Source: GCA-002708315 sp963676635 (GTDB lineage Bacteria > Bacteroidota > Bacteroidia > Bacteroidales > F082). Taken from it: a DNA stretch of 64,000 nt. The DNA is taken from contig OY781105.1 in the NCBI GenBank assembly GCA_963676635.1, forward strand, positions 682,001 through 746,000, given 5' to 3'. A program made the position numbers and the translations under genes. Position 1 is the first letter of the stretch, and each line of letters begins with the position of its first letter. This document shows, piece by piece, positions 9,100 to 17,415 of this stretch. The notes below the pieces were generated by a model. That model saw nothing but the letters and a program-made list of their open reading frames with translations. It did no database searches and had not been told where the DNA came from.

Positions 9100-12000
9100 T
9101 CACTCTCCGATCCACTTATCAAGTATCTCAAACAACTTAGGCTTCCTTATGGGCTTTGTTATATAATCTTTAAAACCCATTGCAAAACATTTCTGTTTCT
9201 CATGTGCCATTGCATTTGCTGTCTGTGCTATTATAATCGCATCAGGATTTATCTTCAATATCTCCTCTCCTGCTTCATAGCCATTTACTTCAGGCATACG
9301 AATATCCATTAAAACTAAATCTATATCCGGATTCTCTTTATACAACTTAATGGCTTCTTTACCATCTTCCGCCATCAGAATTTTAGCTCGTGTATTCTCC
9401 ATCAATAACACAAAATACTTTTGTGATGTCATCTCATCTTCAGCAATTAAAATTGTTTTACCTTCAAATATAAACTCGGTTTTAGCACTACCTTCTTCCA
9501 TAGTATCTTTTTTTTGATTAGTTTCATTAAGTGGTATCACAAAAACAAATTCAGAACCTTTGCCTTCCTCCGACTCTACTGATATTGTACCGCCCATTAT
9601 TTCAACAATTCCTTTACATATAGCCAGTCCTAAACCAGTACCTCCATATTTTGTCACATTATAATGAACTTGTTTAAATCTGTCAAATATATCACTTATT
9701 CGTTCTCTTTGTATTCCTATACCATCATCTTTTACAAAGAATCTTATATTCCTGCCTATTACATCGAAGCCAAAGGATATCACTCCCTCATCCGTAAACT
9801 TCAGAGCATTATGCAATAAATTAGTGAAAACCTGCCTAATTCTGGCTTCATCGGTAATAATTACAAAATCACGGTACTTTGCAGGTATAACACTCTTAAT
9901 TTGAATATTCGTTTTATTCTGAGTAATCCTCAACTGGTTAAAACTCTCTTCCAACTCAATAATAACCGCAGATATATTACACTCTTCATCAAACATCTTA
10001 AGCTCATTAGCTTCAATTTTCGACAAATCAACAATATCATTAATCAAAGTCAGAAGCTGATCAGAGTATGACTCAATAATATTAAGATATTTATGTTTCT
10101 TTTCATCATCAACGTTATCCTCTCTCAACAAGTCAGTAAACCCAACTACCATATTCATTGGTGTTCTGATTTCATGACTCATATTCGACAGGAAATTACT
10201 CTTTAGCTTATTAGCATTTTCAGCTTCTTCTTTAGCTTTCAGTAAATCATCTAATATCTGTTTTTCATAAGTAATATCTCTGGCTGAGCCAAAAAGACTC
10301 ACAACTTGTCCGGAATCATTTCTAACAACATCTGCGTTACCTACTAAAGATTTGATAGAGCCATCATTTCCCACAATATCAGCTTCAAGTTCAAAAGGCT
10401 CCCCTGTTTCAATAACACTGGCAATTTGTTTCTGCATTTTCTCCCAGCTTTCGGGTGTATACAGTTTCTTCTGCTTATCCCAAGGAGGAGCGCCATCAGC
10501 AGGATCAAGACCATACATATTAAACAATTCTTCAGTCCAAACTGTTTTATTATTCATTAAATCAATAGACCAGCTACCTGTTTTTGTAAGCTTCTGAATT
10601 TGTCGTAAATGTGCCAGATTACTCTCAGCTTCTTCTTTAGATGCTTTTAAACTCTCCTGAACTTCTTTAATAGCCGTTATATCCTGTGCTGAGCCAAAAA
10701 GACTGACAACATTACCTATCTTATCTTTTTTCGCATTACCATTTGTCAGAAGCCAGCCTTTAGAACCATCAATTCTTAAAAAGTTTATCTCCAGATTATA
10801 AGGCTCACCGGTCTCAACAGTATTACTAATACCTGCCTGCAATATCTTCCAGCTTTCAGGGGTATAAAACTTCTCTTGCTCACGATAATCAGGTACAGGG
10901 TTATTATGATCAAGATTAAACATTTCATACAATTCATTACTCCATGTAACCTCGTTGGTAAGCAGATTAAGCGACCAGCTACCGATTTTTGTAAGCTTCT
11001 GAATTTGTTTTAAATGAGCTTCACTTTTTGACAACTTATCAAGGTATTCCTGCTCATCAGTAACATCGTTAAAAACACCAATAAAACTCTCTAAACTACC
11101 GTTTTTATCATATTCAAAGGGAGCGTCAACAGACCGGCACCATACCCAATGCCCTTTTCTGTGCTTAAACCTGTAAACAATAGTATCTTTTTCGCCCGAG
11201 GCAACTTTTTCCATATGCTGGGCAACGGCTGCCTGATCATCGGGATGAAACAGATTAAAAAAAGCTTCCGGCTTTATGCTCTTAAGCTCTTCATTCGTGT
11301 AACCCAATATATTTTTGTATGCCGGATTTGTAAATGTATTTGTCGCTTTTTTAAGGTCATAAATATAAATACCGTTGGGTGAAGTATCTGTAATTTTTTT
11401 AGTGAAGGCTATTTCATACTCCAGTTTATCCTTTATACTCTTTTCTTCTGTAATATCACTAAAAACACCAATAAAACTCTTAAGATTGCCATTATCATCA
11501 TATTCAAAAGGTGCATCAACAGACCGTAACCATACCCAATTCCCATTCTTGTGCTTAAACCTGTATTTATTAACACCCTGATTACCTTTCAATAACTTTT
11601 CAGCATGTTCTCTAACCTTTTCGATATCATTAGGATAAAACAGACTAAAAAATTCATCCGGTTCCATGTTATACAACTCATCAGCACTATATCCAAGTAT
11701 TTTAGTATGACTCTGGTTGATAAATACATTGCGGTTATTCACTACATCAAATACATAAATACCAGTTGGTGTTATTTCTGTAATCTTTTTAGAGAATTGC
11801 ATTTCATACTCCAGCTTTTTTTGTGCCAGCTTTTTTTCAGTTATATCTGTAAACACAACCATAAATTCACCCCTTTGCGGACTAAAAGAGTGAACGGAGA
11901 AATATTTGTCAAGCACTTCAGCATAATCTTCAACAAAATGTTGCTTCCCTGTTAAAGCTGTATCTCCAAATATTTTAAGCCAGTTAGCTGGATCATTCTT

Positions 12001-12555
12001 TGTTTCAGGAAGCACCTCTGTCATCCTTTTCCCCACAACATTATCTGCTTTAAGCCCGGTCATTTTTTCATAGGCTCTGTTTACAGAAAGCAAAAGCCAA
12101 TCGACCGGATTGCCCTCATCGTCAGTGATTATTCTGGCATGAAGATGTCCCTTACCAAAATTTTCATATATTTCCTGATATTTTACCAGCAATTTCAATT
12201 TACTTATCAGACTTCTCATTTGAGAAGTATCCTCTAAGTTAATTACAACACCCTCAATTACTTTACCACCTGTTAACAAAGGACTTATCTGTTTATCCAA
12301 CAAATAACCTTCTCTGGTTTCAATTTCTTTATTAACAGCAGTTAAATTATTCAACACCGAATTAATATCATCAATTATTGAAGCATTTTCAGAATCGCGA
12401 AGACCAGGAAAGCCAGTAAATGTTTTTCCATAGTCGTTTTCATCAAAATTAAAATATAAAGGCAGCAGACTATTGAAACTTTTAATTCTCAAATCCTTAT
12501 CCAGAATTAAAGTAGCAACGTAATTAGTATCTGATAGTTTTTTTAAAGTCATCAT
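9100..12555 (-). CDS. Hybrid sensor histidine kinase / response regulator with tandem PAS domains
   Basis: A 1151-residue cytosolic hybrid kinase with no clear membrane helix. In order it has an N-terminal region and about five PAS/PAC modules (about residues 130-245, 255-375, 380-505, 510-630, 640-760). Two neighbouring PAS units are near-duplicates (each carrying FSLF/FNLF and a GVFSDI/GVFNDV-type end), and so are the last two (QIQKLTKIGSW / QIQKLTKTGSW). Next is the HisKA dimer with phospho-acceptor His about 794 in NMSHEIRTPMN. The HATPase domain carries the N box (LLHNALKFT) and G boxes (DDGIGI, GGTGLGLAI). A C-terminal receiver has Asp about 1084 in LMDIRMPEV. No output domain is fused, so phosphoryl groups presumably pass to another protein. 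The gene is alone and the signal is unknown. Confidence 0.92.
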   Translation of the reverse strand: MMTLKKLSDTNYVATLILDKDLRIKSFNSLLPLYFNFDENDYGKTFTGFPGLRDSENASIIDDINSVLNNLTAVNKEIETREGYLLDKQISPLLTGGKVIEGVVINLEDTSQMRSLISKLKLLVKYQEIYENFGKGHLHARIITDDEGNPVDWLLLSVNRAYEKMTGLKADNVVGKRMTEVLPETKNDPANWLKIFGDTALTGKQHFVEDYAEVLDKYFSVHSFSPQRGEFMVVFTDITEKKLAQKKLEYEMQFSKKITEITPTGIYVFDVVNNRNVFINQSHTKILGYSADELYNMEPDEFFSLFYPNDIEKVREHAEKLLKGNQGVNKYRFKHKNGNWVWLRSVDAPFEYDDNGNLKSFIGVFSDITEEKSIKDKLEYEIAFTKKITDTSPNGIYIYDLKKATNTFTNPAYKNILGYTNEELKSIKPEAFFNLFHPDDQAAVAQHMEKVASGEKDTIVYRFKHRKGHWVWCRSVDAPFEYDKNGSLESFIGVFNDVTDEQEYLDKLSKSEAHLKQIQKLTKIGSWSLNLLTNEVTWSNELYEMFNLDHNNPVPDYREQEKFYTPESWKILQAGISNTVETGEPYNLEINFLRIDGSKGWLLTNGNAKKDKIGNVVSLFGSAQDITAIKEVQESLKASKEEAESNLAHLRQIQKLTKTGSWSIDLMNNKTVWTEELFNMYGLDPADGAPPWDKQKKLYTPESWEKMQKQIASVIETGEPFELEADIVGNDGSIKSLVGNADVVRNDSGQVVSLFGSARDITYEKQILDDLLKAKEEAENANKLKSNFLSNMSHEIRTPMNMVVGFTDLLREDNVDDEKKHKYLNIIESYSDQLLTLINDIVDLSKIEANELKMFDEECNISAVIIELEESFNQLRITQNKTNIQIKSVIPAKYRDFVIITDEARIRQVFTNLLHNALKFTDEGVISFGFDVIGRNIRFFVKDDGIGIQRERISDIFDRFKQVHYNVTKYGGTGLGLAICKGIVEIMGGTISVESEEGKGSEFVFVIPLNETNQKKDTMEEGSAKTEFIFEGKTILIAEDEMTSQKYFVLLMENTRAKILMAEDGKEAIKLYKENPDIDLVLMDIRMPEVNGYEAGEEILKINPDAIIIAQTANAMAHEKQKCFAMGFKDYITKPIRKPKLFEILDKWIGE

Positions 12556-13022
12556 TTAGCATTTTAATTGAACAGAAGCCCTAAACTCTAACTAACAGCA
12601 CAATAGCACAATCAGTAATACACTTCACTTTAGTGTTTCTTCCCAATACTATTATCAACAGTAATATGGCTGATAAAGGTATAAAATCTTTTTATACATA
12701 CAATGATTATGGTTAAATAAGGGACAAGGGACGAGAGACAAGAGACAAGGGGAAATCAGATGACAATTCCGGAGTGTGGGGGTTTTGAGCATTTGGATTT
12801 TGATGATTGAGATTTGTTTGTTATTTGGTGCTTGATAATTGGAATTTTAAAGGGAGTTGAAGAATGAAATATGACTGAATGGACAAGGAGTGACAACCCT
12901 CCTACTCAGCCTTAGGCTGATTCGGCGGGCAAGGAGGGACAACCCAAACTTTGAACATTGAGCATTGAACTTTAAACTTTGAACATTTTACTTACCTTTA
13001 CACCAGCACAAAATCTAAAAGC
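12556..13022. other. Repeat-bearing spacer
   Basis: No gene is seen. Bases 12759-12856 are an inverted copy of the R4 block at about 8665-8745. AGCCTTAGGCT palindromes occur near 12910, and a TTGAACATTGAGCATTGAAC word series precedes the lipoprotein gene. Confidence 0.6.
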
Positions 13023-13373
13023 ATGAAGAATTATTTAATCAGTACGCTGTTGATATTAGCAATAGCAACAATCAGCAGCTCATGTATAAAAACAGGATCT
13101 CCTCCGGTATGTAAAATAGTCTTTCCCGAAAACGGGCAAACATTCACAATATGTGATACAATAAACATAAAAGTACTCGCAGAAGGTACCGGACAGGAAA
13201 CAAATCTTATAATCGACAACAATGAGGTTGTTATCTGGCAAACAGAATCAGAATTTGAATACATGTGGAAAACATGCGACGAAGATACCGGTAATCATGT
13301 AATAACAGCCCGCGTTTGGGATAATTATGGTGAATATGCGTTTGATGAAGTTAGTATTGAGATAATCAAATAA
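13023..13373 (+). CDS. Small lipoprotein with Ig-like fold
   Basis: A 116-residue protein. Its N-terminus is a type II signal peptide (hydrophobic stretch to about residue 18, then SSC with the lipid-attachment Cys near 21). The remaining 95 residues form one predicted beta-sandwich: FPENGQTF, then a conserved-looking VWDNYGEYAFDEVSIEI end, as in Ig-like/PKD-related domains that follow the words 'v-w-D-n-x-G'. It stands alone between repeat blocks, without a recognised promoter. It is probably anchored in the outer membrane or periplasm. No function can be named. Confidence 0.7.
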   Translation: MKNYLISTLLILAIATISSSCIKTGSPPVCKIVFPENGQTFTICDTINIKVLAEGTGQETNLIIDNNEVVIWQTESEFEYMWKTCDEDTGNHVITARVWDNYGEYAFDEVSIEIIK

Positions 13374-14179
13374 AAGCAGAATGCCCTGAAAAAATAGGGC
13401 TATGTACTTAATATTGATTAACTGTGTGATGTAGGGAATCGATAAAATCGCCAAGGCAATTTTTGCTCAAGCCGCAAGGCTTTTACGTTTTTTACTCACA
13501 TCTTATATATTTTTATTGGAGTTCATGATTGCTTCGCAGTTCTTGATAAAAAAGTAAACAACCCTCCTATCAGCTTGCAGCGGACACAGCGCCAAGGCTG
13601 CGACCTCCTTTGCCAAGGCTACGGCGGTCAATGGCGGGCGAGGCAAAAAATCATGGGCTCATTTCGCATGTAGTTCAGTGTTCTAATGTTTATACGGCTA
13701 AGTGGGGATTGGAAGATTGTGGGTTGTTTGGGATATTCAGGAACCTATCAGGTTTTAAAACATTACCCACAAAACAACCCTTCAGGGTTTGTTGATGCCA
13801 GAAAAATACCAGGATATCAGCAATACGCCAGTAACCCAGCCCTTTAGGGGGTGGGTAATTACCTTGCGGCTTGAGCAAAAAGCGACTTGTCGCTTTTATC
13901 GATTACCAACCATCATCATTAAATTATTAACAAAACTAAAGTTGGGACACGGTTCCCCCTTTTTTTAACCGCCATATCAGCCTTAGGCTGAGCAGGGGTC
14001 AGAGGGTGCCTGATACAGTGTGAGTTAGCAGTCTCTCATCTCTCATCTCTCACCTCTCATCTCTTCAGTCCCTTCAGTCTCTAAAGTCTCTTCAGTCTCT
14101 TCAGTCTCTTCAGTCCCTTCAGTCTCTTCAGTCTCTTCAGTCTCTTCAGTCTCTCCAGTCCCTAAAGTCTCTCCAGTCC
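13374..14179. other. Repeat-rich spacer without intact genes
   Basis: Three repeat families are seen. (i) 13470-13560 carries an ATTGCTTCGCAGTTCTTGAT block that recurs inverted at about 23155-23235. (ii) 13735-13855 carries CAACCCTTCAGGGTTTGTTG and GCCAGTAACCCAGCCC blocks that recur inverted at about 22605-22715. (iii) GCGGCTTGAGCAAAAAGCGAC with a palindromic AAAAGCGACTTGTCGCTTTT occurs near 13864, 17215 and 23236. The end (14030-14180) is the AGTCYCTTC microsatellite. Open frames here are short and show no homology I recognise. Confidence 0.65.
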
Positions 14180-15277
14180 CTACCCCCCCTCCAAAAGATA
14201 CTCCTCCAGCTCCGTTATCCTGTCCACCAGTTGGAATCTCTTATAAACACTATCCTTGCCGGCTTTGCCCATTTTATGGCGCAGATTCTCATCATCAATT
14301 AATAATCTGGTTTTTTCTGCAAACATATCCAGATCCGGATAATCAGCCAGGAAGCCTGTAACATCTGCCTGCACTACTTCCGGATTACTGGTAATATCAA
14401 AAGCAACAACGGGTTTCGATTTAATCATAGCCTCTACCAAAACAAAGCCAAAGCCTTCCCATATGGACGACAGAACAAAAATGTCGATGGAACTCATAAA
14501 GCACTCCATATCCTTTACAAAGCCAAGCAGCACTACTTCTTTCTGCAGATTATATTCCTCAATCATTACAGCCAGTTTATCATACATTTCGCCGGTTCCG
14601 GCAATAAACAGAGTAAAATCAACACCCTGATCTTTTAAAATTTTCGCAATTTTAATAAGATCAACCTGCCCCTTTTGCGAAGTAAGTCTTCCTGCATTGC
14701 CCAAAATCACACCATGGCCCTGCTCTTCAATCTCCTTTAGTCTATAATCAAAACTGGCACTCAGACTATCCACATCAATACCATGATAGATAGTCCTCAC
14801 CTTCGATTTGTCTATATATTTGTGGAGATGCTTAAGGATATTCCTTTCAGTTTCCTGAGAATTAGGAACAATATGCGTTAGCAATGAGCTAAACACATAA
14901 CGGTTAACTATACTGGCTTTAATAGGTACTGCCAGTCCGCGTAAATAAACAATATTCTTAACACCACCCGCTTTTCCGGATATACTACCCAGCTTCAGAT
15001 CCTGAGATGAAGAAAATATAACAGTATCGATATCATTTTCACGATAAAACCGTGCCAGTCTTTTTATCTTAAAAGGATTTAAAAAGGATAGGTTACCAAC
15101 CACAGCCGGGCACATTATTAGTCCTTCAGCTTTAGCTTTTTCCCATAAGGGAGCCTTGGGATTAGCTACCATAAATACAGTGTACCCTTTCTTTTTAAAT
15201 TCCACAGCACTTTCAAGATGAAGCTTTTCTCCCCCACCCCAGAAGTTAATACTGTTAAAAAAACAAATGTTTTTCAT
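14180..15277 (-). CDS. Glycosyltransferase family 4 (GT-B fold)
   Basis: A 365-residue retaining GT4-type glycosyltransferase. The N-terminal domain begins with the FNSINFWGGGEK loop that shapes the acceptor site. The C-terminal nucleotide-sugar domain contains GNAGRLTSQKGQ (Lys of the phosphate-binding pair) and the E-x7-E motif in SSIWEGFGFVLVEAM (about residues 275-290). Full length for the family. It probably adds a hexose to a cell-surface glycan or glycolipid in the cytosolic leaflet. No other glycan genes are next to it, so the pathway is open. Confidence 0.88.
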   Translation of the reverse strand: MKNICFFNSINFWGGGEKLHLESAVEFKKKGYTVFMVANPKAPLWEKAKAEGLIMCPAVVGNLSFLNPFKIKRLARFYRENDIDTVIFSSSQDLKLGSISGKAGGVKNIVYLRGLAVPIKASIVNRYVFSSLLTHIVPNSQETERNILKHLHKYIDKSKVRTIYHGIDVDSLSASFDYRLKEIEEQGHGVILGNAGRLTSQKGQVDLIKIAKILKDQGVDFTLFIAGTGEMYDKLAVMIEEYNLQKEVVLLGFVKDMECFMSSIDIFVLSSIWEGFGFVLVEAMIKSKPVVAFDITSNPEVVQADVTGFLADYPDLDMFAEKTRLLIDDENLRHKMGKAGKDSVYKRFQLVDRITELEEYLLEGG

Positions 15278-15512
15278 AAGCCAATGCTATAAGAGGGCAA
15301 AGATAGGAGTTAATGTTTAAAGTTTTAAGTTATAAATTATAAGTTATAAGTTTTGAGTTGGGGGATTAGGTAGTGATAAGAAACGCCAAATAAAAAGCAC
15401 TTGGGTGCTTATGCTCAAAGCCGCCACTGAGCGTAGTTTCATCCGCCGTGGAGGCGGACACGTGAAACTACGCTCAGTGGGGGTTAATGAAAAAATTGTC
15501 TGAATCAGGATT
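15278..15512. other. Spacer with R3 repeat
   Basis: No gene is seen. About 15360-15420 (GGTAGTGATAAGAAACGCC, then GTGCTTATGCTCAAAGCCGCC) is repeated right after the second IS110 copy at about 22485-22545. The palindromic PAL element P1 follows. Confidence 0.6.
15424..15480. repeat. PAL palindromic repeat P1
   Basis: A perfect 17-bp inverted repeat, CCACTGAGCGTAGTTTC / GAAACTACGCTCAGTGG, around a 23-bp loop that holds its own CCGCC/GGCGG stem. Related copies are P2 at 17157, P3 at 39658 and P4 at 41911. Confidence 0.85.
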
Positions 15513-15613
15513 TACAGGATGACAGGATGAACAGGATTTGAAAAAATAATAGTGTACAGGATAGTAAGATGTACAAGATTTTATATTAACAGGATGGAAA
15601 AAAATAATTGTTT

Positions 15614-16027
15614 ATGACCTTAGATGAACTGACATACAAAATAAATGGTTGTGCAATGAAAGTACATAATACCCTGTGCAATGGATTTCAGTAAGTCATT
15701 TACCAGAGATGTTTGGCTATTGAATTGGAGCATGCAGGTATTTCTTTTGCCAGAGAACAAGAACATGCCATTTACTATGAAGATATTGAAGTAGGCACAA
15801 GACGCGCTGATTTTGTGGTGGAAGATTTGGTAATTGTCGAACTAAAAGCACTCATCAACTTAGAAGATGTGCACCTGGCGCAAGCTAAAAACTATGTTGT
15901 GGCCTACGATAAGCCTATTGGCTTGCTAATCAATTTTGGTGGCAAAAGTTTACAGTTTAAAAAAATATACAACCCCAAATACACCAAACAAAGTAATCAG
16001 GAAATCCTTAAATCAGGAAAATCCTGA
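15614..16027 (+). pseudogene. GxxExxY protein, copy 1, with in-frame stop at the signature Glu
   Basis: Read from the ATG at 15614, the frame encodes a GxxExxY-family protein: MTLDELTYKINGCAMKV..., then GFQ, a TAA stop at 15692-15694, then VIYQRCLAIELEH in the same frame and on to the end (138 codons in all). The family signature is G-F-Q-E-V-I-Y, so the stop replaces exactly the Glu (GAA to TAA). The rest carries the nuclease-like core (RADFVVEDLVIVELKA, with the D...ExK pattern). The family is poorly characterised, common in Bacteroidota, and has been compared with PD-(D/E)xK nucleases. Unless the stop is read through or translation restarts at a TTG (15713), the gene is dead. Confidence 0.8.
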
Positions 16028-16144
16028 TTCAGACAAAAAAGAATACAGGATGACAGGATGAACAGGATTTGAAAAAATAATAGTGTACAGGATAGTAAGA
16101 TGTACAAGATTTTATATTAACAGGATGGAAAAAAATAATTGTTT

Positions 16145-16558
16145 ATGACCTTAGATGAACTGACATACAAAATAAATGGTTGTGCAATGAAAGTACATAA
16201 TACCCTGGGCAATGGATTTCAGTAAGTCATTTACCAGAGATGTTTGGCTATTGAATTGGAGCATGCAGGTATTTCTTTTGCCAGAGAACAAGAACATGCC
16301 ATTTACTATGAAGATATTGAAGTAGGCACAAGACGCGCTGATTTTGTGGTGGAAGATTTGGTAATTGTCGAACTAAAAGCACTCATCAACTTAGAAGATG
16401 TGCACCTGGAGCAAGCTAAAAACTATGTTGTGGCCTACGATAAGCCTATTGGCTTGCTAATCAATTTTGGTGGCAAAAGTTTACAGTTTAAAAAAATATA
16501 CAACCCCAAATACACCAAACAAAGTAATCAGGAAATCCTTAAATCAGGAAAATCCTGA
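16145..16558 (+). pseudogene. GxxExxY protein, copy 2, with the same in-frame stop
   Basis: This is the second unit of the tandem duplication. It has the same ATG context, and the same TAA replaces the motif Glu (16223-16225). This copy keeps the canonical LGNGFQ just before the stop, where copy 1 has LCNGFQ. It also has Glu rather than Ala in the HLEQAKNYVV segment, so it is closer to a consensus family member. Since both copies share the stop, the nonsense change came before the duplication or spread by conversion. The hsdM remnant follows 22 bases later. Confidence 0.8.
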
Positions 16559-16580
16559 TTCAGACAAAAAAGAATACAGT

Positions 16581-17165
16581 ATGACACAAATAGAACAACA
16601 TAAATTAAGTAAAACCCTTTGGGCAATAGCAGACCAGCTTCGTGGGGCAATGAATGCTGATGGTTTCCGTGATTATATGCTTTCGTTTCTTTTTTTAAGG
16701 TATTTATCTGCCAATTATGAGGAATCGGCCAAGAAGGAATTAGGTAGAGATTAACCGGATGTTGTTGTTGAATTTGAGAAACAAATGCGCCGAAAGGTAC
16801 ATTATGTTATCAAACCGGAATTCTTGTGGAACAACATCGCCGAGCTTGCCCGTACCCAGGACGGCGAATTGCTGGAAACTTTGGTGAAGAGTTTTAAATA
16901 CATCGAAACCGAATCCTTTGATAATTCCTTTCATGGTTTGTTTTCAGAAATTAACTTAAACTCTGAGAAACTTGGAAAAACATCAACCGACCGAAACAAA
17001 AAGCTTTGCACCATCATTCAAAAAATTGCCGAAGGAATTGCTGATTTTTCCACTGACACCGATACCCTTGGAGATACGTATGAATATTTGATTGGTCAGT
17101 TTGCCTCAGGTTCGGAAAAAAAAGCAGGAGTCCATGTTGAGCTACATCCCTGTATACCCCACTGA
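16581..17165 (+). pseudogene. hsdM remnant (type I modification subunit, N-terminal part)
   Basis: From ATG 16581 the frame encodes a typical HsdM N-terminus (KLSKTLWAIADQLRGAMNA, FRDYMLSFLFLRYLS). TAA at 16752-16754 stands where family members have Tyr (GRD-Y-PDVV). The same frame then continues with VVVEFEKQMRRKVHYVIKP and onward to GSEKKAG near 17130. Homology stops just before the FYTP segment that opens the catalytic methyltransferase domain, and PAL element P2 follows. It is broken by both nonsense and truncation. It differs from the intact hsdM at 28355, so it is a relic of a different type I system. Confidence 0.85.
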
Positions 17166-17193
17166 GCGTAGTTTGAAACTACGCTCGCCTATC
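17157..17193. repeat. PAL palindromic repeat P2
   Basis: CCCCACTGAGCGTAGTTT abuts GAAACTACGCTCGCCTATC with no loop beyond the dyad centre. Its sequence is the reverse complement of P3 at 39658. It sits exactly at the truncation point of the hsdM remnant. Confidence 0.8.
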
Positions 17194-17267
17194 AAAAAAA
17201 AGTTAAAGCCATGCGGCTTGAGCAAAAAGCGACTTGTCGCTTTTATTGATTCCCAATAAATAAATTA

Positions 17268-17404
17268 AAAAACACGAGTAAGGGTACTCGCGCTATTTAT
17301 GTACATTCAACATTGAACGTTGAATATCAAAGCGGACACCCACACAGGGGTGTCCCTACAGGGGATGGTTTTTAATCGTGCTGAATACCCCAAACAACCC
17401 ACAA
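17268..17404 (+). repeat. Dispersed intergenic repeat R1, copy 2
   Basis: It matches 6607-6745 over its length (ACTCGCGCTATTTATGTAC, the GGACACC/GGTGTCC hairpin and GGTTTTTAATCGTG). It lies between the hsdM remnant and the end of the T9SS type B gene. Confidence 0.8.
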
Positions 17405-17415
17405 TGTTCCAATAC

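Larger units (their letters stand above)
15513..16574 (+). repeat. Tandem duplication, 2 x 531 bp
   Basis: Bases 15513-16043 and 16044-16574 are near-identical direct repeats of 531 bp, each carrying an ACAGGAT-rich leader and one GxxExxY gene copy. I see at least two substitutions between them (ctgTgc/ctgGgc near 15677 and gGcGcaa/gGaGcaa near 15879). After the second copy the sequence goes TACAGT instead of TACAGG and enters the hsdM remnant. Confidence 0.92.

Noticed and set aside
13610..13795. 61-codon ORF in the spacer
   Set aside because: It spans dispersed repeat blocks also found inverted near 22.6 kb.
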